A program made the position numbers and the translations under genes. The notes beneath the pieces are model-generated. The model ran no database searches and had not been told where the DNA came from. It saw only the letters and a program-made list of their open reading frames with translations. Positions 48,171 through 63,797 of a stretch of 64,000 bases of DNA are shown here, one piece after another (the stretch's first letter is position 1; each line of letters starts with the position of its first letter). Source of the stretch: Carallia brachiata (lineage: Eukaryota > Streptophyta > Magnoliopsida > Malpighiales > Rhizophoraceae); assembly GCA_021464245.1 (NCBI GenBank), contig JADCRB010000055.1:2386487-2450486 (forward strand), given 5' to 3'.

Positions 48171-48602
48171 CTACAGCATCATAACTTTAAATTCCTCGAA
48201 GCTAAGAACTCCATCCCCATTAAGATCAAACTGCTCTATCATCACTTTACAATCATCAATGGACTTGGATTCACCAAGCCTGCTAAGCATCTTCTTCAAG
48301 TGCCCTGGAGTGATGTAGCCACAGTTGTCCACGTCATACATCCCAAAAGCCTCTCTTAAATCCCGCAGCTTCTCCTCTTCCCCGCCAGCCTCCATCAGCT
48401 CAGCAACATCTTCCAATCCCAGCAGGCCGTCGCCGTCGGAGTCAAACAACCCCACAACCATTTCCGCATCCTCCATGCACAGCTCCCTTCCGGTGAAACC
48501 CAGCCGCTGGCTTATCTCCGACGGAGAAACCTTCCCGTCGCCGTTCTGGTCCAGGTGGCGGAAAACAGCCCCGAGTTCTCCGGCTTTCATCATTTTCTCC
48601 AC
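48171..48602 (-). CDS. CML: Calmodulin-like protein, CML37/38/31 type, copy B
   Basis: 143 aa, intronless, with the same EF-hand layout as copy A. Seen differences: GELGAVF near the start instead of GEFEAVF, EDVAEL for EDLAEL, loop 3 [16 protein letters not shown] for KNML, and MIEQFD for MIKQFD. Loop 3 ends in His, so it is also probably non-binding, while loops 1, 2 and 4 are intact. The frame is fully open and changes are mostly conservative, so the copy looks functional. TATAAATA lies 136 bases upstream. Confidence 0.93.
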   Translation of the reverse strand: MEKMMKAGELGAVFRHLDQNGDGKVSPSEISQRLGFTGRELCMEDAEMVVGLFDSDGDGLLGLEDVAELMEAGGEEEKLRDLREAFGMYDVDNCGYITPGHLKKMLSRLGESKSIDDCKVMIEQFDLNGDGVLSFEEFKVMML

Positions 48603-48737
48603 AACCCCAAGTGTAAAATTACTTCAAATCTAATGTATAAAGAAAAATGGCAGTTGGTTAAAACTTTTGAAGTTGGTTAGTTTGGACAAGAATCAAAGGC
48701 ACAAGTGGATATGGTTTTAGGAAGCAAGAGGAAGATG

Positions 48738-48745
48738 TATTTATA
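48738..48745 (-). promoter_or_regulatory. TATA box of CML copy B
   Basis: TATAAATA on the minus strand, 136 bases before the ATG, at the position equivalent to copies A and C. Confidence 0.7.
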
Positions 48746-48858
48746 GTGTTTTTTTATTTAGTATAATAAAAGAGCCGTGTTTGTCTATGAGGTCTTTGGA
48801 CCGACTTTCGATTATCTACGCAAGAAATTCACATCCATCCGTCCAGGCGTACGTAATT

Positions 48859-48870
48859 GGCCGCGTGTCG
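48859..48870 (-). promoter_or_regulatory. Conserved CGCG-box region upstream of CML copy B
   Basis: Same ACGTAATTGGCCGCGTGTCG block as in units A and C, about 260 bases from the start. A candidate CAMTA site by motif only. Confidence 0.5.
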
Positions 48871-48969
48871 TTGGGACTGTTCGTCGAGGAAAGGAGGAAG
48901 AAAGTGAGCAACAACAATCACTCCACGCGCACAGGTTCGGTTCAACCGCGCCTACGGAACGAAACATTA

Positions 48970-51900
48970 ATGAAAATTGATAGATATTGTCCTAACAGCT
49001 ACCTTGAAAAAGTGCGTTATTACTTTGTGGTTTGGGAAGAAAGAAAAGTTCGTCTATTATTAAATTAAAAGATTTATATTTAAATTTTTGTTAAAATGTT
49101 TGATAAAATTAAAAAGTGTATTTTTATTTTTTTATATGCACAATAATTTGTAGCTTATATTGTGAACTATTATTTTTATTTTTTAAATTTTTACAAGAAA
49201 AAAAAAGGAAAATTTATTACAAACTGCAAGTAAGTGACTCCAAGTTGCTTCGTACTGTTTTTCTTTTTTTGGTTCTATTGAGAGCTTTCCATGAGATTTA
49301 ATCTCAACAATCTTGCGAGGAGTTGGATATTCTTTGTGCCAAAGAAATTGATCTTCTTTTGGGATCAACTTATTTTTTGGGGTGGGGCCGGGGGAGCGGG
49401 GGAGACGACTTTGGGAAGCAAGGGTTGAAACAGTGTCAGATAAATCATCTAGTTTTTATTAACTACTACTATATACTACATATTTTGCGATACATAAAAA
49501 ATACGCAGTTAATTTAATAATTTATTTTTTAAAAATTTAATATCTTTTTCACGATTAAATCAAGGTTGTCAGAATCGGACCGGTTATCGAATCGGAAACA
49601 TTAGTGGGTCAAGGTTGAACCGGTATTTAATAATATATATGTGTATAAAAGTAATTATAAAAATAATATTTATATATAGTGATTAAATATTAATTTTTAT
49701 AATTTTAAGGATGAAATTGAAATTTTTAATAGATTTAGGACTAAATTGAATTTTTAAATTAAAGTTAATGTTTAAATTATAATTTAAATAATATTTGGAG
49801 TCAAATTATAATTTATGAATTTTTTAATTTTATTGGACCGGTTCAACCAGTTCGATTTTCACCAATTTTTACCTGTTTTTCCAGTTTTCACCGGTTCGAG
49901 TCACTATTCGAAATTTACCTAAACCGGCCTGGACCACCAACCGGTTCCTAATTCAACAGGTCCGACCGACTGGTCCGGTCCAGTTCTAATAAAAGTGAAT
50001 TTAATAGTTTAAATTTTTATGTGCTGATTTTGTATTTATCATTATATATTTACGTAACTTTTTCCTTTTTAATTTACCTGTAAAATTAAATTATGGATTA
50101 GTCAAATAAATGTGTTGTTTCACAATTTCTTCTTAAAATACTCTCTTAAAAATGATAATTTTTTCCAAAATTTTGTATATAAGCGTATAATATAATAATA
50201 ATTCATAATTCATAATATGTCTTAAGATGAAATAAATCCAAGCGGCGGCTGAAGTTTCATTGCTAGAGCTACTAAGTGATGTATGGGCTTATTACTTTTT
50301 TTTTAGGTCGAAACTATGGGCCTATGACTTTAATTTGGACCAATTATAAGTGTTGTCTCCACGCCCACGGCATGACTATTTATTGGGCGGGGCGCGGTTT
50401 GGTTGTCTGAAAATTAGTATGCGAAACAAGACAAAAAAAAAAGAAAATAGTATGCGAAAATTATTTTGAGAGTAATAATTTAATAATTTTTAATAATAAA
50501 ATACATATTTTAAGTAATAAAAAATTTAATGATAAAATTTTGTTATTAAAAATATGAATATTGTTATTAAAAATTTAATATTTATTATTTTCTGTATATT
50601 TTGTTAGGTTAGTGTTTATCGGGCGCGTGAATTTTATCCTTATTTAATGTTCCGGGTAACAAGAAATACGGAATAACTTGTTCTTTTTGAAAAATAAAAA
50701 AAAATGTAGGTTTCGAGAACAATATCTGGTGCCAACGGGGTGAAAATGAGGGCCACCTAACTCTTTGAGTTTCGGCTTACGTCACATCGCACGGGCTTAA
50801 TTACGGTCACGGCTGACTGAAGCGATTTGAGCCCACATGGTGTCCAAGAAATTGCAACTTGCAAGCGTGGAATGGACTAGATAAATGAATAACCTGCCGG
50901 GAGTCCCTGTGAGAGTTGGTTTGACTGTTGGGTACGATAATTGGTATACCAAATGTGCGTTTAGGCAACAATTACGGAATTTAAACCATTAAAATATATG
51001 TATTTAATTAGTATAAAAAAGAAGATTTAAAAAAATTTTTCTTTAAATCTTATTGTCACGTGACAAATTTAGAAAAAATTATAATTTTTCTTTTAAGTTC
51101 TTAATGTGTTACTTTCTCAATTATTTTTGATAAGATTATAATTGAGTTAATAAGTTCTTGACAAAATTCAATAAAGAACTTAATGCTAAAAATTTAATTG
51201 CAATAAGTAATCTTTTTCGTTATGATTCAATTACTATAGTATTATGGTATAATTATGGAATTAATGATGAATATTTACTTTTGATTTAAGACAAATAAGA
51301 TAACCAAAAATGTTTCACCTAAGAATAAGCCAAAACTGCCACAAATATGTCCTTTTGGAGGAGTGGAGCAACAAATGCTTCTGTTTTTACCAATGTCCTA
51401 TAATTGCATCACTGCTCTTCCATTTCCACACCCTTGCATGGTATTTAAATCGTTGCTTATGTCTTTCACACTTCTCCATCTCCCAAAATGGTCCTTCAAG
51501 TCTCCCCATTTTTCACAGTGAAGTGACAGACAAAGGAATCCAATGCCGATTGTTCAACCAATAATCTGCTTGCTCTTTTTTTTTGTTTTTTTTTTCCTCT
51601 CCTTTGAGATGCTCTTTTGGCACATTTTTTTGCCTTTTTAGTTTCTTTTCCCTTTTTTCCCGTTCTTAATTTTTGCATTTTGCTTTTTTAAGAAAAAGAT
51701 AGCTAAAAGAGTTTCCATCTCCATGTCTAAGAAGTATTTTTCTACTCTTTGTTAAATTTTGAGTATTTGGTTTGAATTTTTTTTTCTTATGCAACATTTT
51801 TCATGTGAACGTCATGAATCAAAAGTGTTGCAGTACTGACATCAGAACATTATTTACAATTTCTCTTCTTATTGGTCAAATGCAGGACGATACCATAGAG

Positions 51901-53770
51901 GCTGTAAAAATTTTGAAGGAATGGTTGGTTTCTCCAAATTGGAAATGATTGAAATTCTCTAAAATCATCTGAAATTGAGCATTTTCTCCTCTTAAGCATC
52001 CATTTTTTTTTTTAATCTTTTATGTTGGTGGTGATGGATTGGAAGATTCTAAAAAGGTTATCTATGCCTATCACACATTACCAAATGCTGCTCATAGTAG
52101 ATTTGGAGAAAACTTGGAACTTCCTATAATATTCAATTTCATAGGCGTAGGTTCATGAATGGAGAGCCAAAGAGTGCTCTGTTTTTAGTTGTAATGAAGG
52201 ATTTCTCCAAATTTGTCCAAATTGTTAATCTTTATTATATCATTTTCATTTCCATTTCTATGATTTTTTGACAAGGCACCTAGAGGACAATAAATGTTAC
52301 AAAAGAAGTAAACTATTGCTCTGCTCTAGGTAGTGGAGACCACATAAATGATGAACTATATTGGATGCTTGCTGGCCGTGTACAAAAATTTTGCAATTCT
52401 ATTTTTACATTTAAAATTGTTCATGAAACTAATTAAATGGTGCTAAACTTATTAAACTTGGAAAAATCTACAAAATTAAATTTTAAAAACTAAAAAAATA
52501 AATAAAATTATGTAAAAGAGAATATTAAATCTACCTGAAGCACGGAATTCAATCCTAGTATATATATATTTACAAAATGCTCATTGAATAGTAAAAAATT
52601 CTGCTCTAACCGAGTTATTCTATTCAATTTTTTAAATATTTCTTTCCCCTAGAGAAAAGTTTAGTCGAATTGAAAACAAGGTATATAAATTCAAAAAGGA
52701 ATGAAAAAAAATAGGTAATCCTAAGTTAAATCTCGAAAGTCTAGAGAAAATTGATTCGAAACTATTTCAATTTTTTGTTTGTTTTGTATAGTTGACATTG
52801 AAGCAAGTCTCATGCACACTTTTGAACGAGAAAAAGAAATAAAGAATCTTCCTTGTTTTGTATACTTAACTCTGACTCAAAATCTCGTGTTAAAAAATGT
52901 GGAATTCCTGTGAAAGCATATACTAGGCGTGGTGAAAAATACGAAGTAGAGTTTGAAGGATGATATAAATCTGTTACGGCTTGATATACACGGATACGCC
53001 ATGTCCAATTAGGGCCTAAATATTAAAAACAAATTCAATAAGAGCCACCACGTAAACTCACTGTATTGTTAAGTACAGTAGACACAGTGTAGTTTATCCA
53101 ATGAGTTAAATTAAAAATTTTCAATCACATGAAGTAGTTTTTGGTACTATACAAATAATATTTAGTATCACATAATGAAGTGATATAAAAATAGACTAAA
53201 TTGTCATGTGAAATATATGTACCACTAAATACTACTCATCTAGTATTGAATACTATCTCATCTAATAGTAATACAATGGGTAATACGAGGTGATTTTATT
53301 TTAATAATTTAAAAATAATTATATGAGTTCGTTAATAATATTTAAAAATTTTATTTATTTTTAAATTTTTTTAAATTTAATTATTTAATAATTTATATTA
53401 TTTTTAAACTACTTTAAATTATTTTAAATTATTTAAGTAAATCCAACAAACTCCAAACTGATATCATGCAAAGGAATTTAGCAACACTCTGTCTTCTCTT
53501 AAAAAAAGCCAATGTGCCCACGTAATTTAACAAATGTGGATAACGTGTCTACGCGTCAGTTGCTAGTCTGCAAATGTTTGGCTTACCTCACATCGGCAAT
53601 GACGTCACAGAGAGGAGTCAGATGACGTCAAGCGTTAGCATTCGGTAAATTTTTTTTCTCTACCTTTTAAGTTATCGCAAGCAGTACCGCAATTTTTTTT
53701 GATGCCAAAAAACAATTTGTTACTATCTAATTGTTATATCGGTGACTATACACAAACTAAATTATATATA
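48970..53770. other. Unit B spacer
   Basis: AT-rich intergenic sequence collinear with unit A 38.8-46.1 kb minus the Harbinger-like element. It includes the MITE at 49561-49992 and the empty target site at about 51530. No supported gene; open frames of 60-95 codons here are not shared between units. Confidence 0.55.
49561..49992. mobile_element. MITE with ACCGGT-rich ends, unit B only (about 430 bp)
   Basis: The left end TTGTCAGAATCGGACCGG and the reverse complement of the right end, TTATTAGAACTGGACCGG, match at 14 of 18 bases. Unit A at 39390-39410 reads straight across the site, so this is an insertion. A degraded relative lies at 1190-1510. The target duplication is blurred by AT-rich flanks (ATTAAAT / AATTTAAT). 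Confidence 0.7.
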
Positions 53771-54510
53771 TACTTGAAGAATGGCCTTCAATTGAACAAG
53801 AGACTAAATTTCTTTGTATTAGCAAGGCACAACGATTGAAAATTTCTGACTTTCTACAACAAATGGTAGGCTTAATTGATGGGATGCCTCTCCACAACTG
53901 GTAAATATGGTTTAACTAACTCATCAGTACAGAGCAAATCTGAATTTGGAAACAACCCCTTATGCAATTGCTATCCCATGACTTCGGTCGCCAACATAAT
54001 GAAACAGCTATGTGACAATTTATGAATGTAACAATGTTACAAAGAAAGAATCAGAAACAGAAGGACAAACAGGAATACAAAGTTAATTGAGGCATATGGT
54101 CACACAACCAATTTGCTTTTCAATCATTTTTGCATGCATATACCATAAAACAACTTACTACTTATTCCTAAAGTTGAACATTTGTCCTAATAGTTAAGAG
54201 AAGTACCTCTTAACTATCAGGTGAAAGTTTAACTTCCACTAATTTCACTCTCCCTTCTCCTCATGTGTATGTTAGGACTCTATATAAACCAAAAAAAACA
54301 ACTTACCGCTTATTCTTGCGGCTTCCGGGGTAGCTTCATATTTTCCGTTGCCATCCGACGGAGCATATGACCTGTGGTATGTATTTGTGTATAACCCAGT
54401 TGCCTGTCTAACGCTTCAATTGAACAAGACGGCCAGTTGAGGACTTCAATAGGCCAAGACCAAGATTTCTCCTCTTCCATATGAATCATCTCGTAACCAT
54501 TGCCAATCAA
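53771..54510 (-). pseudogene. Copy of RNase J 3' UTR region at the B/C junction
   Basis: Homologous to 46130-46722 and 59.77-60.38 kb. It differs from the other two by an additional segment near 54170-54295 ending in an A-run, followed by ACAACTTACCGC. Confidence 0.7.
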
Positions 54511-55105
54511 TCATTTTGCTGCCGTCGCCCGAAAGGAAAACAAAATTCTATTCATGTCTTCAAAATAGGGCCAAGTTTTTCGGCCTTCACTCCCGCTCTT
54601 ACCCATCTTCACGCTGGAAAACTCATCTTCAGAATCCGATTCCAGCAAGGCTTGGGGGTCTTTGCCATCTGCACAAAAGGCCGCCAGCGTGAATTTTTTT
54701 TCTTAATATATGATAAATACAGAATTGATTTGGATATGTTAGCAGCACGCACGTTGAGCTAGGATATGTATTGATAGGATGGCTCTTTTACATGTTAATA
54801 CAACATACAACTAGTCAACATGTACCAAGATCAGCAAACATAGTTGCCGATATGCTTTCAAATCTTCTCCGATCCTCAAAAAGATGAAGTGCGACATAAA
54901 AAGAAAACCATGGTTTAATAACTTGGCAAACTGCTTGAAAAGAAAGCCATATACAATATCATTCATGTAAGAAATGTTTCAAGCATGCAGTTTTGCGACT
55001 GATACCAGGTGGATGGGAATTCGTTAGAGGCAGCCCCATGGATGGCAGAGAATGCAAGCTGTTCTGTGCCAGTGAATAATTTTCTGCATCCGCGGGCTGC
55101 CTTTC
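54511..55105 (-). CDS. Chimeric gene X - RNase J reading frame at the B/C junction
   Basis: Exons 55105-55006 (33 codons) and 54668-54511 (158 bases) are equivalent to the A/B chimera. The seam is identical (FSSVKMGKSG), followed by SEGRKTWPYFEDMNRI and a diverged end LFSFRATAAK with the TGA stop. The shared seam shows both junctions descend from one recombination event. No start codon was identified. Confidence 0.62.
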
Positions 55106-55958
55106 CTCGCAGGAAGAAAAGCACTCAGCTTTGGCTTTTACGCTTATAGGAATATGCGGCAAAAACCAGACCCACAAGGTTCGATTGCAATGCGTCAAAG
55201 CAAAAGCGGTGCTAATTAATTTAAGATGAATTTTAGGCATTTATTGGGACAAATATGTTCGTTGTTTTAATCGCATGACAGTTTGCTGCTTTGGCAGCCA
55301 CTTGTACCCACGAGCCCTTTATATGAAGTAACGACGAAACTTTGTTTTCATGAGACTTGACGTTGTACCTCCAATAGATGCAAGCACTTACCTTCTCTCT
55401 ATTTTCAAACCGAATAGTCTGTAGTTATTTTAGCATCGCAGGTTAACTCCAGGAAGCTCCGAAATAGGTTGAATATCCGAACTGAAAGACTGGGCATGCG
55501 AATCAGAAATCCCCTTAGACAATATATTTCAATTGGATTGAAGCTTGAGGTTCAGATCATTCCCATGTCAAAATTGGAGAACTCTTTAAACACAAAATTC
55601 TATTTTAGAATAGTCCATCACAAATTGACATTTTAAATTGTCTAACGGATAAGTAGTTTGCTACTGAATTTACAAGCCGCTAATTATCTTTATTAACAAC
55701 AAAATGAGAGTTTTGTTCATTTAGACGTTTTATACGTTTTAAACTCCTATATGAAAAGAAGTGTGATATAAAAAAAAATCATGAAATATTAGACAGATAA
55801 AGGGAAAAAAAAAAGTAAATTTATGAAAGAATGCAATTAATTAAGAATTGAAATGCTGAAGGCTGCAAAGTCCCAGAAAAGAATAGCAATCAATTCATAT
55901 TCACAAATAACAAATATTTGTACACAAGGTACAAAAAGAATACAAAAAGAACATTATT

Positions 55959-56390
55959 CTACAGCATCATAACTTTAAATTCCTCGAAGCTAAGAACTCC
56001 ATCCCCATTAAGATCAAACTGCTTTATCATCACTTTACAATCATCAATGGACTTGGATTCACCAAGCCTGCTAAGCATCTTCTTCAAGTGCTCTGGAGTG
56101 ATGTAGCCACAATTGTCCACGTCATACATCCCAAAAGCCTCTCTTAAATCCCGCAGCTTCTCCTCTTCCCCGCCAGCCTCCATCAGCTCAGCTAGATCCT
56201 CCAATCCCAGCAGGCCGTCGCCGTCGGAGTCAAACAACCCCACAACCATTTCCGCATCCTCCATGCACAGCTCCCTTCCGGTGAAACCCAGCCGCTGGCT
56301 TATCTCCGACGGAGAAACCTTCCCGTCGCCGTTCTGGTCCAGGTGGCGGAAAACAGCATCGAATTCTCCGGCTTTCATCATTTTCTCCAC
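55959..56390 (-). CDS. CML: Calmodulin-like protein, CML37/38/31 type, copy C
   Basis: 143 aa, intronless. Loops 1, 2 and 4 are the same as in copies A and B; loop 3 reads [12 protein letters not shown]. The N-terminal variant is GEFDAVF. It shares GYITP and HLKKML with copy B, and EDLAEL and MIKQFD with copy A. The frame is open with intact EF-hand ligands in three loops, so it is probably functional. TATAAATA lies 136 bases upstream. The upstream region diverges from A and B beyond about 56620, with an inserted block before the CGCG box. Confidence 0.93.
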   Translation of the reverse strand: MEKMMKAGEFDAVFRHLDQNGDGKVSPSEISQRLGFTGRELCMEDAEMVVGLFDSDGDGLLGLEDLAELMEAGGEEEKLRDLREAFGMYDVDNCGYITPEHLKKMLSRLGESKSIDDCKVMIKQFDLNGDGVLSFEEFKVMML

Positions 56391-56525
56391 AACCCCAAGT
56401 GTAAAATTACTTCAAATCTAATGTATAAAGAAAAATGGCAGTCGGTTAAAACTGTTGATGTTGGTTAATTTGGACAAGGATCGAAGGCACAAATGGATAT
56501 GGTTGTAGGAAGCACAAGGGAGATG

Positions 56526-56533
56526 TATTTATA
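56526..56533 (-). promoter_or_regulatory. TATA box of CML copy C
   Basis: TATAAATA on the minus strand, 136 bases before the ATG, as in the other copies. Confidence 0.7.
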
Positions 56534-56685
56534 GTGTTTTTTTCAGTATGATAAAAGAGGAAAGGCCGTGTTTGTCTAAGAGGTGTTTTGGACCGACTTT
56601 CGATTATCTAACCAAGAAATTTGAAGTGAATTTAACTTTTGCCACGGGGGAACTGTCACATCCATCCGTCCTGGCGTACGTAATT

Positions 56686-56697
56686 GGCCGCGTGTCG
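56686..56697 (-). promoter_or_regulatory. Conserved CGCG-box region upstream of CML copy C
   Basis: GTACGTAATTGGCCGCGTGT is conserved with units A and B although the DNA between it and the TATA box contains an extra block here. Confidence 0.5.
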
Positions 56698-56799
56698 TTG
56701 ACTGTTCCAGGAGGAAAGGAGGAAGAAAGTGAGCAACAACAATCACAGATTCGGTTCAACCACACGCATGGAACCAAACATAAAAAAAAAAAAAAAAAA

Positions 56800-59769
56800 G
56801 CTCCAATATATTTTCGAACAAAAAAGTTGTCAGAAATGTTGTCTAAATGTAATTGTTTATATTTAATTTGTAATCATTTTAATTTTAAGTGCAACTAAAA
56901 CGAAAAAAAAAAAATCACTATCGTTTCTTTGTATATAAAATTTAGCTGGTTACACATCAAATACAGGTAGTTACATTCGAGTAAGATTTCAAACAGTTTT
57001 TTTTCAAGTAAAGTAACTTTCTCCTTAAAAAAAATGATAGAGACTGTTCACAGCCACCTTTAAAAGAAAAGTAGAAAAATTAGGAGATATAAAAAATAGT
57101 TATAGAAATGTTTGTAGAATTTTTTTAATAATTTATTTTTAAAAAAATATAAATAAATATTTAGATTAATATTGAATATATTTAATATTTAATTTTAAAA
57201 AAATAAATTATTATTTTTAAGAGACTAAACTTATTTATATAATTACTCTAATTATAAAGATAAGATTGTCTATTATCAAATCAAAAATTTTAAATTCGAA
57301 TAAATGTCAGACTGAAAATACGTTTTTAGCCTCTACTCTTTTATACCCACAATACTCTCTTTGTATTATGGAGTACGACCATTATTTTCTCATTGTTTAC
57401 GCACAAAAACGAAGAAAAACATAGAAAGAAACGTTACGGCAAAATGCAACGCCAGTTGCCCCCCACGGTTGTTTGTTATTGAAAGCCTTCCATGAGATTT
57501 AATCTCAATTATCTTGCAACGGCACGAGGAGTTGGATATTCTTTATGCAAAAAACAATTGATCTTCTTTTGGATCAACTTTTTTTTTTTTTAAGGGGGGT
57601 GGAGAGAGGGGAATAACAACGTTGAAAACGATGTCAGATGAATCACTGATTTTGAATTCACCTGTTGAAATTAAATTATGGATTAGTCGAATAAATGTGT
57701 TGTTTCTCAAATTCTTCTTAAAATACTTTCTGGAAAATCATTTTTTTTCTCAAAAAATAGTGTATAAGTGTCTAATATAATAATAATTCATAATGTCTTG
57801 AGACAAAATAATCTAAGCTGTCGCTGAAGTTTTGTTTCTAGAGCTGTCAAGTGACCTGTGGGCCTATTACTTTAATTTGTTCCACTCGTACGTGTTGTCT
57901 CCACGGCCACGGCATGATTATTTAATATCCCGGGTAACAAGTTATATGTAACAACTTGTTCTTTTTGAGAAAGCAAAAAAAAAAAAAAAAAGTTGGTTTC
58001 GAGAACAAGATCTGGTGCCAACGGGGTGAAAATGAGGCCTACCTAATTCTTTGAGTTTCGGCTTACGTCGCATCGCATGGGCTTAATTAAGGTCATTGCT
58101 GACGGCTACGATTTGAGCCCACAAGGTGCCCAAGAAATTGAAAGCGTGGAATGGATTAGAGAAATGAATAAATTGGTGGGAGCCCCTACGGGAGTAGGTT
58201 TTGAGTATTCAGTACTTATGGTGGGTACGATAACTGGTACATTAAATGTGCCTCAAGGCAATAATCGCAGAATTTAAACCCTCAAAAAAAAAATTATTAT
58301 ATATATATATATATATATAAATCAAACAAAAACATGCATTACCGACATACAGACCATCGCATGTATGAGTTGAGTCTGAGGTCGTTGTTATTATTCTCAT
58401 TTAACATATCTTATGAATACGTATTTATCACTCGAGTACTATTGAGTCAGAGCGTAATTCCCTCAAACCGACCTCGGTGTGGACGAGTCATAAATTAGTA
58501 TCGAGACGCGCAGCTTTGCTGCTAGGTGTTAGAGGACATTGCTTCTAACTTGCGTAAGCTGAGACTCAAACTTAAATCAGACGTTAGGGAAGCACGTCGA
58601 ATTATCATCAAACTGTTGCCTCAAACAGTGTATATATATATATAAGATGCTCATTAAATAGTAAAAAAAAACTTAGTTGAATTGAAAATAAGGCATAAAT
58701 TCAAAATGTAATCAAAAGTAGGTAATTCCAAGTCAAATTTCGAAAGTATAGGGAAAGTTTATTGGAAACTCTCTTAATTTTTTGCTTGTTTTGTACGGTT
58801 GAAGCAAGTCTCGCGCATGATTTTGAATGAGAGAAAGAAGTGAAGAATCTTCCTTTTGACTCTGACTCAAAATCTCGCGTTAAAAAGTGTGGAATTCCTG
58901 TGAGAGCATATACCAGGCGAGGTGAAAAATACGAATTAGAGTTTTGAAGGATTATATAAATCTATTATGGCTCGATACATGGATGCGCCATTTCCAATTA
59001 GGGCCGAAATATTAAATACAAATTCAATAAGAGCCACTACGTAAACACATTGTATTGGTAAGTACAGTAGACACATTGTAGATTATACCATGAGTAAAAT
59101 TAGAAATTTTCATCGCATGAAATAGTTTTTGGTCCTATATAGATAATATTTGGTACCACATAATGAAGTGGTACAAAAATAGAGTAAATTTTCACGTGAG
59201 ATTTATGTACCACTAAATGCTATTCACTCAGCATCAAAAACTATCCCCCTGAGGTAATAGTATAATGGGATTACATGAGATGATTTCACTTTAATAATTT
59301 TAAAATAATTATATAATTTTATAGTATCTAATAATTTATTTTTTTAAAATACAATTATCTACATATTTATACTATTTTATAAATATTTTAAAATTATTTA
59401 AATAAAATCGTGAAAACTTTTTACGATATAATTTCGCTCGTCTAAAAAGACATGCCAATCTGCCCACTTAGTTTAATAAAATAGATGAATGTGGAAAACG
59501 TGTCTACGCGTCAGTTACTAGTCTGCAAATGGTTTGGTTTACCTCACATCGGCAACAACGTCATAGCGACGAGTCTGATGACGTTGCGTTAGCAATCCGT
59601 AATTTTTTTTTTTCCTACCCTTTTGTTTATTCAAGTTGTAGCAGGCAGTACAGGCAATCACTACAAAAATTTGTTACCATCTGATTGTAACATCGGTGAC
59701 TGTACACAAACTAATTTTTATTACATATGAACTTTTTTTTTTGTTCCGCTTTCTTTTTTTTTTTTTGAG
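56800..59769. other. Unit C spacer with rearrangement
   Basis: Collinear with A and B only in patches (57.47-58.28 and 58.63-59.7 kb). The stretch 58300-58620 has no counterpart in the other units and starts and ends in TATATA runs. An open frame at 58077-58277 overlaps a non-coding block conserved in A and B, where it is closed, so it is not called. (TA)n at 58296-58318. Confidence 0.5.
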
Positions 59770-60381
59770 TGAGCAACTCTGAAGAATGGTCTTCAATTGA
59801 ACAAGCCACTCTAAATTTCTTTGGATCAGCATGGCGCGAGGATTGAAATTTTCAGCCTCTCCCCAACAAATGGTAGGCTGAATTGAAGTAATGCCTCCCC
59901 ACAACTGGTGAATATGCTTTTAACTAACTCACCTGTAAAGAGCAAATCTGAATTTGGACGCAACCCCATATGCAATTGCCATTGTAAGACTTCCGTCGCC
60001 AACATAATGAAACAGCCATGTGACAAAATTTAAGAATGTAACAATGTTACAAACAAAGAATCAGAAACAGAAGGACAAAGAGAAATACAAAGTTAATAGA
60101 GGGCCCTATGGTCACAGAACCAGGTCGCTTTTTGATCATCTTTGCATTTATATACTGTGAAACAACTTACCGCTGACTCCGGCAGCTTCCAGACTAGCTT
60201 TTCATTTTCTCCTAGGGATGGCGACGGAGCATATAACCAGTGGTTGTGCTTGCATTTGTATATAACCCAGTTGCCGGTCTAGCGCTTTCATTGAACAAGA
60301 CGGCCAGTTGAGGACTTCAATAGGCCAAGACCAAGATTTCTCCTCTTCCAAATGAATCATAACATAACCATTGCCAACCAA

Positions 60382-63797
<3,416 letters not shown>

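Larger units (their letters stand above)
46812..54600. repeat. Tandem unit B (7.79 kb) of the CML array
   Basis: Same content and orientation as unit A: gene X exons, CML copy B (48171-48602), AT-rich spacer, RNase J 3' UTR and tail. It lacks the Harbinger-like insertion and has a MITE at 49561-49992 that A lacks. Confidence 0.9.

Noticed and set aside
48325..48633. Plus-strand open frames of about 100-137 codons over each CML gene (also at 38015-38428 and 56113-56421)
   Set aside because: They are the complement of the conserved CML frame; GC-rich third positions keep the opposite strand open. No start context or protein family fits.
58077..58277. 66-codon frame in unit C (MGLIKVIADGYDLS...)
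   Set aside because: The homologous DNA in units A (about 40180-40370) and B (about 50790-50990) is closed in this frame, so it is chance.
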